Program-made: the position numbers and the translations under genes
Notes under the pieces: model-generated
The model's database searches: none
Seen by the model: only the letters and a program-made list of their open reading frames with translations
What the model was told of the DNA's origin: nothing
Part shown: piece by piece, positions 34,597 through 41,502 of the stretch
How positions within the stretch are numbered: position 1 is the first letter of the stretch
Layout of the letters: every line of letters starts with the position of its first letter
NCBI RefSeq assembly: GCF_036577625.1
Contig: NZ_JARBDC010000026.1
Span: forward strand, 1-64,000
Source of the DNA: Paenibacillus_AB sp036577625
GTDB taxonomy: Bacteria; Bacillota; Bacilli; Paenibacillales; NBRC-103111
Length of the DNA: 64,000 bases
Direction of reading: 5' to 3'

Positions 34597-37191
34597 TTAC
34601 GAGCATTTGCTGTAGCCGCAATTGGTGCAGTTTTTGCAGCCTTCGCTGTTGACGAGCGAGGCGGTGCCGCACGACGGGCACAAGTCGGTCGAGACGGAGC
34701 CGGAATGGACATGAGGCTTCGCGTTCTCGGCTTCGGCCGTCGCCGTAATTTCCTTCGTCGCGGTGATGTACGGCTCGGACTCGTCGCCGCTGTGCATTTC
34801 GAGCGCCTTCGCGACGGCGTCGGCGATCGATTCGACGCGGTTCGCGCCGAAGCCGATGGCGCCGGAGCCGCCGATCCCTTTCAGATGCTTCACGAGCAGC
34901 TGCACTTTGTCGCCGTGGTCGCCGTAGCGCAGGAACAACGAGCAGACGCGCCCGAGCGCCTCGGACATGGCGAACACGTCGGAGCCGGCTTTGCCGACGT
35001 TCAGGAAAATTTCGCTCGGCGAGCCGTCCATGTCGTTGATCGTAATGTACGCCATGCCGAACGGCGTGTTGAATTTATATGTCGCGCCGCGCAGCGTTTG
35101 CGGGCGTTTTTTGTACTGCTTGTCGAACACTTGCTTCGTTTGCGCATCGATTCCGCCGGTCAGCGTATCGGACAGCTTCGTCAGCGCGGTTGCGTCTTCG
35201 GCCGCCGGCTTCTCCGCCGCCGCCTGTACAGGCTCCGCTTTCGCCTCTTCCTTCTTGTCTTCCTTCTTCTCGGTCGAAAGCACCTGAACGTCGCGGCTGC
35301 CGTCGCGGTAAATCGTCACGCCTTTGCAGCCGAGGTCGAACGCGAGCTCGTACAGCTTCTTCGTCTCTTCGACGGTGAAATCGGACGGGCAGTTCGCCGT
35401 CTTGGAAATCGAGCTGTCGACCCATGTTTGGATCGCCGCCTGCACGCGGATATGGTCTTCCGCCGACAGGCTCATCGCCGTGACGAAGTAGTCCGGCAGC
35501 TCCTCGTTCGGATGCTTGTCCTTATACTCCTGCGCGATCGGCACGTACTGCTTGTCGTAGCCGAGACGGCTTTGGCGGAAATATTCGAAGGCGAAGTACG
35601 GCTCGATGCCGGTCGACGTGCCGACCATCGTGCCGGTGCTGCCCGTCGGCGCCTGCGTAATGACGGTGACGTTGCGCATGCCTTTTTTGCGGATCGCGGT
35701 GCCGACTTCCGGGAACGTCTTCGTCATATGTTTCATGAAGCCGCTCTGCAGAAACTTGTCGGCGTCGAACTGCGTGAACGAGCCTTTCTCCCCGGCGATT
35801 TCCGCCGAAGACAAGTACGCTTCCTTTGCCATGAACCCGTACAGCTTATCCAGAAAGACGAGCGATTCCGGGCTGCCGTAGCGGATTTTCAGCTTGATCA
35901 TCAGCTCGGCGAGACCCATCGTGCCGAGGCCGACGCGGCGCTCGCTCTTTTGGTTTTTCTCGTTTTCCTCGAAATGGTACGGCGTCTTGTCGATGACGTT
36001 GTCGAGGAACCGGACGGAGTAGCGGACCGTCTTGCCGAGATCGTCCCAGGCGACGTCCTGCTTCGCTTCGTCGTAAAACTTCGACAGGTTGATCGCGGAC
36101 AGGTTGCATACGCCCCAGGCCGGCAGCCCCTGCTCCCCGCACGGATTCGTGCAGATGATCGGGTTGAAGTACCAGCTGTTGGACATCTGGTTGTAATATT
36201 CCATGAACACGACGCCCGGTTCGGCGGAACGCCATGCGGATTCGATGATCGTATGCCATACTTCGCGCGCCTTGACGGTCCGGTAATGCTTCACCGCTTT
36301 GCCGAGCGATTTCCATTTCTCGAGGTTGCCGTCCCAAATGTCGTTATACTCGCTGTCCGTCGTGTCCGGGAACACGAGCTCCCACTCCGCGTCTTCCTTG
36401 ACCGCTTTCATGAACGCGTTGCTGACGCAAACCGACAGGTTGGCGTTCGTAATTTGACCCATCGTCGATTTGACGGTAATGAAGTCGAGCAAATCCGGGT
36501 GCCAGTCGTTGATCATGAGCATGAGCGCGCCGCGGCGGCTTCCGCCCTGCTCGATCAGTCCGGTCGTATAGCTGAACAGGCCGCCCCACGAAACGGCGCC
36601 GCTCGAAGAGCCGTTGACGCCTTTGACGACGGAACGCCGCGGACGGAGCGAAGACAGGTTGATGCCGACGCCGCCGCCGCGCGACATGATTTCGGTCATT
36701 TCCGACAAAGTGGCCATTATGCCCCCGCGGCTGTCGTGCGGCGAAGGAATGACGTAGCAGTTGAACAGCGTCAGCTCGTCGCTCGCGCCGGCTCCGGCCG
36801 CGATCCGTCCGCCCGGAACGAGACGCCAGTCGTCCAAAATGTACCGGAACTTCTCCTTCCATTCCTTCTGCTTCTCCGGCGCTTCGACGGACGCCATCGC
36901 CGTGGCGAGCCGGTCCCACAGCTGCTCCGGCGTTTTCTCCTTCGTCAGCGTCAGTTTATCTATGGTCGATTCGAACAGCTCGCCGCTGCGAAGCCGTATC
37001 GTCACTTGTTTGCCTTTGCGTTCGACGACTTCCCCGACTTCCTTGCTCGGAAATTTCGGATCGTCCTTCGTCAGGACGAGCACGACGTCGCCGACGGCGG
37101 TATTTTCCGTATCGGCATCCTTCATCGCATACCGATCGAGAAATATTTTTTCACTGAGTCCTTCGAGTCGTTTCACTTGAACCGTCTCCAA
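34597..37191 (-). CDS. nrdJ: Adenosylcobalamin-dependent ribonucleotide reductase (class II)
   Basis: A protein of 864 residues making deoxyribonucleotides with a B12-derived radical. Seen: the redox Cys in LFNCYVIPSP, the GGGVGINLSSLRP loop, ICTNPCGEQGLPAWGVCNLSAINL with the active-site Asn, Cys and Glu, PTGSTGTMVGTSTGIEP, and a C-terminal zinc-ribbon-like CPSCGTASLVNSEGCKNC with the terminal CGYSKCS Cys pair that re-reduces the enzyme. A charged Lys/Glu/Ala linker (about 640-680) joins the catalytic part to the C-terminal part. The start is TTG 37191 with GGGAGGG 6 bases upstream. It has its own promoter with two NrdR boxes. Confidence 0.95.
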   Translation of the reverse strand: METVQVKRLEGLSEKIFLDRYAMKDADTENTAVGDVVLVLTKDDPKFPSKEVGEVVERKGKQVTIRLRSGELFESTIDKLTLTKEKTPEQLWDRLATAMASVEAPEKQKEWKEKFRYILDDWRLVPGGRIAAGAGASDELTLFNCYVIPSPHDSRGGIMATLSEMTEIMSRGGGVGINLSSLRPRRSVVKGVNGSSSGAVSWGGLFSYTTGLIEQGGSRRGALMLMINDWHPDLLDFITVKSTMGQITNANLSVCVSNAFMKAVKEDAEWELVFPDTTDSEYNDIWDGNLEKWKSLGKAVKHYRTVKAREVWHTIIESAWRSAEPGVVFMEYYNQMSNSWYFNPIICTNPCGEQGLPAWGVCNLSAINLSKFYDEAKQDVAWDDLGKTVRYSVRFLDNVIDKTPYHFEENEKNQKSERRVGLGTMGLAELMIKLKIRYGSPESLVFLDKLYGFMAKEAYLSSAEIAGEKGSFTQFDADKFLQSGFMKHMTKTFPEVGTAIRKKGMRNVTVITQAPTGSTGTMVGTSTGIEPYFAFEYFRQSRLGYDKQYVPIAQEYKDKHPNEELPDYFVTAMSLSAEDHIRVQAAIQTWVDSSISKTANCPSDFTVEETKKLYELAFDLGCKGVTIYRDGSRDVQVLSTEKKEDKKEEAKAEPVQAAAEKPAAEDATALTKLSDTLTGGIDAQTKQVFDKQYKKRPQTLRGATYKFNTPFGMAYITINDMDGSPSEIFLNVGKAGSDVFAMSEALGRVCSLFLRYGDHGDKVQLLVKHLKGIGGSGAIGFGANRVESIADAVAKALEMHSGDESEPYITATKEITATAEAENAKPHVHSGSVSTDLCPSCGTASLVNSEGCKNCTNCGYSKCS

Positions 37192-37256
37192 TGATAGCCC
37201 TCCCGGATCTAATATTCAGGCGCAAACAGATCAGAGCGTCTAGAAACATAGTATGT

Positions 37257-37279
37257 AAAAACGCCCCCGATTTGCGGGC
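37257..37279 (-). terminator. Terminator-like hairpin in the nrdJ leader
   Basis: Minus strand: GCCCG, loop, CGGGGGC, then GTTTTT, between the promoter and nrdJ. The stem is short and imperfect, so it is either a weak attenuator or chance. Confidence 0.3.
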
Positions 37280-37284
37280 CTCCT

Positions 37285-37332
37285 CCACAATATATGGGTG
37301 AGGTCTCCATTATACAATACTATATGTTGTGC
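37285..37332 (-). promoter_or_regulatory. nrdJ: nrdJ promoter with two NrdR boxes
   Basis: Two sites resemble the NrdR box (ACACWATATWTWGTGT): CCACAATATATGGGTG at 37285-37300 (left half good) and ATACTATATGTTGTGC at 37317-37332 (13 of 16). They start 32 bases apart, three helical turns, as NrdR pairs do. A -10 TATAAT (37309-37314) lies between them, so bound NrdR would block the promoter. Confidence 0.72.
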
Positions 37333-37543
37333 ATCTATCGCGTGACGAACGGAATAGGGCGGAATAGAAGGACTAGCTTCGCAAAATCTGCGTTTTTCTC
37401 CGCGAATCTCCTTATTTCAGATCGACCCGGGCCGGAAATTGTCGACAAATTCCGATTATTTATCCGACCTCGGCGAAGGCGGGCCGACGCGAAAACGAGC
37501 CTCCGGACGGATGCGGAAACCGTTTTCATCGGCATCGGCATTT

Positions 37544-37573
37544 TGACATCGATACCGGCTATGTTACTATATT
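37544..37573 (+). promoter_or_regulatory. Promoter of the D-amino-acid aminotransferase gene
   Basis: -35 TTGACA (37544-37549), 18 bases, -10 TATATT (37568-37573), 55 bases before the TTG start. A small inverted repeat TGTAC/GTACA (37596-37611) lies just downstream. Confidence 0.6.
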
Positions 37574-37627
37574 TCATAGCATGCCTAACATTTTCTGTAC
37601 TATTCCGTACATCAGGGGGGAATCGCC

Positions 37628-38488
37628 TTGATATGGTTCGACGACCGTTTCGTCCCCGAATCGGAATCGAAAGTATCCTACTTGGACCGGGGGTACTGCT
37701 TCGGAGACGGAGTTTATGAAGTGTTCCGCGTCTATGCGGGACAAGTGTACGAAGGCGCCGCGCATTACGAACGGCTCGTTCGAAGCGCGCGGGAAATCAA
37801 GCTGCGGCTTCCCTATCCGCTTGAGGAAATCGAGCGGATCGTGCTGGAGCTGATCGAGCGGGAACGGCTGCGGGACGGCAGCGTCTATTTGCAAATTACG
37901 CGCGGCGTCGCCCCCCGGGCGCACAGCTTCCCGCCGGCGGATACGCAGCCGGTGCTGCTCGTCTACGCCAGCCCGGCGAAACGGCGCGTCGAGTCGATGC
38001 GCGGCGGCATCGCCGCGATTACCCGTCCCGACGAGCGCTGGCTTCGCTGCGACATCAAGTCGCTGAACCTGCTCGGCAGCGTGCTGGCGAAGCAGGAAGC
38101 GGAGGAAGCCGGCGCGGACGACGTCATTTTGCACCGGGACGGCATCGTCACCGAATGCAGCGCCTCGAACGTCATGATCGTCAAGGACGGAGTGCTGCTG
38201 ACCCATCCGGCGAACCGCCTCATTTTGCACGGCGTGACGCGGGCGGTCGTGCTGCGGCTGGCGAGGGAGCTCGGCATTCCGGCCGAGGAACGGCCGTTTT
38301 CACTGGAGACGCTGCGGCGGGCGGACGAAGCGTTTTTGACCAGCACGATTATGGAAGTGATGCCGATCGTCGCAATCGACGGAGCGCGGGTCGGCGACGG
38401 CGCGCCGGGGCCGGTTACGCGCCGGCTGCAGCAGGCGTATGAGGCGACGATTCCCGCGTCGGCTTTATCGGGAGGCGGCGGGCAGTGA
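37628..38488 (+). CDS. dat: D-alanine (D-amino-acid) aminotransferase
   Basis: A protein of 286 residues of PLP fold type IV. It has DRGYCFGDGVYEVFRV near the N-terminus, the Lys that binds PLP in DIKSLNLLGSVLAKQEA, the phosphate-binding TECSASNV, and the APRAH motif whose Arg and His bind the substrate carboxylate in D-amino-acid (not branched-chain) aminotransferases. It makes D-Glu/D-Ala for peptidoglycan. The start is TTG 37628 behind AGGGGGG. It overlaps the next gene by 4 bases. Confidence 0.9.
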   Translation: MIWFDDRFVPESESKVSYLDRGYCFGDGVYEVFRVYAGQVYEGAAHYERLVRSAREIKLRLPYPLEEIERIVLELIERERLRDGSVYLQITRGVAPRAHSFPPADTQPVLLVYASPAKRRVESMRGGIAAITRPDERWLRCDIKSLNLLGSVLAKQEAEEAGADDVILHRDGIVTECSASNVMIVKDGVLLTHPANRLILHGVTRAVVLRLARELGIPAEERPFSLETLRRADEAFLTSTIMEVMPIVAIDGARVGDGAPGPVTRRLQQAYEATIPASALSGGGGQ

Positions 38489-38847
38489 CGAAGGCGGAGC
38501 TTGTCCGGTACTGTTTGTCCAAAAAGGGCGTACGGGAGGACTACCCGTTCGGCCCCGAGCCGCTCGTCCTGAAAGTCGGCTCGAAAATGTTCGCGCTGGT
38601 CGCGGACGATCCCGGGCGGCTCGTCGTTTCGCTCAAATGCGAGCCGGAACTCGCCTATTTGCTTCGCCAGCAATACGAGGCGGTGAAGCCGGGCTATCAT
38701 CTGAACAAGCGGCACTGGAATTCGGTCGAGGTGGACGGAACGATTCCGGAGGACGAACTGTTCGGGATGATCGACGTTTCGTACGCGCTCGTCGCCCGCA
38801 AGCTGACGAGGGCGGAGAAGGAACGGCTCGGTCTGACGGCCGTTTGA
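38485..38847 (+). CDS. MmcQ/YjbR family protein
   Basis: A protein of 120 residues, GTG start overlapping the dat stop (GTGA). It has the family signature: KKGVREDYPFGPEPLVLKVGSKMFAL, SLKCEPELAYLLRQQY, and the C-terminal HLNKRHWNSVEVDG. The fold is cystine-knot-like with possible DNA binding (family knowledge); function is unknown. It is translationally coupled to dat. Confidence 0.88.
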   Translation: MTKAELVRYCLSKKGVREDYPFGPEPLVLKVGSKMFALVADDPGRLVVSLKCEPELAYLLRQQYEAVKPGYHLNKRHWNSVEVDGTIPEDELFGMIDVSYALVARKLTRAEKERLGLTAV

Positions 38848-38856
38848 CGAAATGTG

Positions 38857-38930
38857 GAGGCTCGGGAAGCTCCTAACGCCGGTCCTGCTTGCGCGGACGA
38901 TCGGGCGCTTCGGGCTCCGAGCCTCTTTTT
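38857..38930 (+). terminator. Terminator after the MmcQ/YjbR gene
   Basis: GAGGCTCGG (38857-38865) pairs with CCGAGCCTC (38917-38925) across a long, itself foldable loop, followed by TTTTTCCC. Confidence 0.45.
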
Positions 38931-38993
38931 CCCTTGTACGCAGCTTCCTCCTGCTCCCTCTCCCATCCCGCTATCCCGTTTCCCGGCTCCCCG

Positions 38994-39893
38994 TTAATGC
39001 AGCCCGAACAGCTTCATCGCGTTTTCCCTGGCGATTTTGCGAAAGACGGTTTCGCTGATTTTGTTCGCATCGCGCCACTCGATCAGCAGATCGACGAGCG
39101 GAACCGGCATGTCGACCGTGCATATGTCGGTGCCGAAAAACAGACGGTCTTGAAATTCCTCCAAAAATGCCGGGCCGTATACGGGGTCGCGCGCCAGCGC
39201 GTTATGCGCCGTATAATCGGAAAGATCGCCGTACAGGTTCGGATAGCGGCGGAACAAGATCGGCACGACGCCCTCCTCCTTGATCGGTCCGCTCGGCAGC
39301 CGCCCCACCTGCCCGCCTTTCAAATCGAAGACGATCGCCCGCTCCCCCGGCGTTTCGAGACGCCCGATTTCGGCCCAAAACACGGGCCCGTGCCCGAAAA
39401 CGATCAAGTTCGGAAACCGCTGCAGCGTATGCTCCAGCTGCGGCAGGCCGGGGTCGTCGTACAGCCCGAAATCGCCGCCGATCTGGTCGGAGCCGTCGAA
39501 CACGACGGGAAGGCCGACGCGCTCCGCGTGCCGAAACAGGTTTTGCACCATCGGATGCATAAGCGGGACGTTCAGCATGACCTCGCCGAGCCCTTTGCAG
39601 CCCCGATCCTTATAATAGGAAAGCAGCCGGTCGAGCGGCGCTTCCGGCGAATTGGACAAGGCGCGCGGATCGATGTTGCAGTACGGGATGAACCGGTCCG
39701 GATACCGCTCGGCCATATCCAATATGTCCTCGTTCGCCTGCGGCAAATACACTTCCGGACTGACGATCGGAAGCAAAACGCCTTTCTCGATCCCGAGCTC
39801 GTCGTAGCGCGCGATCAGTTGCTCCGCGGTGCAAAACTGCACGACGAACGGCACCGGCTTTCGGTACGCATGGGCATGAATGTCGATGAACAT
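38994..39893 (-). CDS. Amidohydrolase family 2 (PF04909-like) protein
   Basis: A protein of 299 residues with the HxH motif (FIDIHAHAYRK), GHGPVFW with the barrel His, and the C-terminal metal Asp in FFGTDICTVDMP. Where the related protein at 15642 has a His (VTVHIDYE), this one has Asp (VVFDGSDQ), so the metal site may differ. The start is ATG 39893 with GGGGAGG 8 bases upstream; the longer frame to 39995 crosses a terminator. It lies downstream of an orphan binding lipoprotein in a GH95/LacI cluster and may process a product of that glycan pathway. Confidence 0.78.
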   Translation of the reverse strand: MFIDIHAHAYRKPVPFVVQFCTAEQLIARYDELGIEKGVLLPIVSPEVYLPQANEDILDMAERYPDRFIPYCNIDPRALSNSPEAPLDRLLSYYKDRGCKGLGEVMLNVPLMHPMVQNLFRHAERVGLPVVFDGSDQIGGDFGLYDDPGLPQLEHTLQRFPNLIVFGHGPVFWAEIGRLETPGERAIVFDLKGGQVGRLPSGPIKEEGVVPILFRRYPNLYGDLSDYTAHNALARDPVYGPAFLEEFQDRLFFGTDICTVDMPVPLVDLLIEWRDANKISETVFRKIARENAMKLFGLH

Positions 39894-39968
39894 CGCAGCG
39901 GCCTCCCCAGGTAATAGATTATGCATAATATACGATATATACGAAAACGCGGTCAACAGCCTTATCGC

Positions 39969-40001
39969 AAAAAAAAGCCCCCGCTGCGCATGCAAGGAGG
40001 C
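39969..40001 (-). terminator. Rho-independent terminator after the binding-lipoprotein gene
   Basis: Minus strand: GCCTCC pairs with GGGGGC (one G-T pair) around a 13-base loop, then TTTTTTTT. It separates the GH95/lipoprotein transcript from the amidohydrolase gene, which would need readthrough or its own promoter. Confidence 0.75.
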
Positions 40002-40021
40002 TGTCCCGCGAATCGATCCCG

Positions 40022-41347
40022 TTATTTGGGCGATTCGGCGATTTTTTTATTGATCAATTCGTCCGCTTCGCGCAAAATCGTGTTGACGTCGGTTTGCGTG
40101 ACGATCATTTTTTTGAACTGCGACCGGATGATCGAATACGCGTCCGCGTCGTACTTCGTGATCGAGGCCGGCGGCTTCGCCGGCTGGTTTTTCACGAAGC
40201 CGAGCCGGTTGCGGTTGTTCAGGATTTCGACGTTTTTGCCGAACTCCTCGTTGATCTTGCTGTCCTTCAGCACCGACGTGTTGCCGTTCATCGCGATCAG
40301 CTTCTGGGCCTCGTCGCTCAGCATCGCGGACAAAGCCGCGAAGGCGGCGTCCTTCCGCTTGCTCGTCGACGCGACCATGCGGACGCCCCCGTCGACCTGG
40401 GTCGTCGTGTTCGGCGCTTCGGCGAACGAAGGAAGCGTTACCATATCGAAGCTGAGCCCGCCGTTCACGGCGTCGGGCAGCCGGGAAAACATCGAGCTCG
40501 TCACGTACATGGCGAGCGTTTTGTCCTTCAGAAACTGGTCCATCCCTTTGCCGTACGTTTTATCGTCGACCTCGTTGCCGGGAATTTGCAAAAACCGGGC
40601 GTAGTTGGCGAATATTTTTTTCCACGGTTCGCCGTTCACGAGCGATTTGTTCGTCTTGTCGTCGACGACCGACAGCGACAGCTGGTTGGCCGAAAACTGG
40701 AACGAATCCTGGAAATCGAAGCCCCGGTATTTGACGCCGCCGTCGGTTTTGGTCACTTTTTTCGCGAGCTCGTACGCCTCGTCCCAACTCATGCCGTCCT
40801 TCGGATACGGGACGCCGAACTTGTCGAAGATGTCCTTGTTGTAATACAGCATGACGACGTTGCCGGAGATCGGCAGGCCGAGCAATTGATTGGTTCCGGA
40901 AGCTTTTTGCACCGTTTCGAGGACGACCGGGTTGATCCGCCCGAGATCCATGCCGAACTTTTTCACGTACGGGGTCAGTTCTTCGATGATGGCCAAATCT
41001 TTGTATTTGACGATCGAGCCGATCGTGTCGGTAATGATGTCCGGCACTTCGCCGGCGGCGATCAGATCGGGAATTTTTTTGTCGACGCCGACCATCGTCA
41101 TCGTAATGTTCGGATATTTCAGCTTGACGGGCTGAACGACAAGCTTCTGGAACAAATCGTCGGACATGTTCACCCAAATTTTCAGCTCGATCGGCTCGGT
41201 GCCGATATCGGCGGCTTTCGCGTTCTCCTTGCCGGTTTCGCCGCCGTCCCCGGGCTGCGCCGTATTCCCTTGCGAGCATCCCTGCATGGCGATTGCGGCC
41301 GCGATCGCCGTCGCCGCGAAGCCGAACCGTTTCATTTTGCGGGCCAT
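40022..41347 (-). CDS. Orphan ABC substrate-binding lipoprotein (family 1)
   Basis: A lipoprotein of about 441 residues with lipobox AMQGC (Cys24). It shares YYNKDIFDKFGVPYPKDGMSWDE and the C-terminal TDVNTILREADELINKKIA with the orphan lipoproteins at 16619 and 20831, so the three are paralogues. The start is ATG 41347 with AAGGGGG 9 bases upstream; ATG 41377 with AGAGGG is an alternative. There is no permease gene nearby. It lies behind the GH95 gene and would bind a saccharide released by it. Confidence 0.83.
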   Translation of the reverse strand: MARKMKRFGFAATAIAAAIAMQGCSQGNTAQPGDGGETGKENAKAADIGTEPIELKIWVNMSDDLFQKLVVQPVKLKYPNITMTMVGVDKKIPDLIAAGEVPDIITDTIGSIVKYKDLAIIEELTPYVKKFGMDLGRINPVVLETVQKASGTNQLLGLPISGNVVMLYYNKDIFDKFGVPYPKDGMSWDEAYELAKKVTKTDGGVKYRGFDFQDSFQFSANQLSLSVVDDKTNKSLVNGEPWKKIFANYARFLQIPGNEVDDKTYGKGMDQFLKDKTLAMYVTSSMFSRLPDAVNGGLSFDMVTLPSFAEAPNTTTQVDGGVRMVASTSKRKDAAFAALSAMLSDEAQKLIAMNGNTSVLKDSKINEEFGKNVEILNNRNRLGFVKNQPAKPPASITKYDADAYSIIRSQFKKMIVTQTDVNTILREADELINKKIAESPK

Positions 41348-41502
41348 CCCAAACGTCCCCCTTCGGATCATTGTCATCGGTCCCTCTCCCGTGTTTCCCG
41401 TATTCCGTGTGCGCTTCCGTCGGATAAAGCGCTTTCGCTTTCGCCTTCGTTCATCCCCGGGCAGGCTCGCGGCGGCGCCGCAAGCTTTCCGGGGATACGG
41501 TT

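Noticed and set aside
34705..37194. Plus-strand open frame of about 830 codons opposite nrdJ
   Set aside because: Product is Arg/Val/Asp-rich without domains; nrdJ on the minus strand is full length with all motifs.
37285..37332. Cobalamin riboswitch before nrdJ
   Set aside because: No B12-box or the long conserved aptamer can be found; NrdR boxes explain the region.
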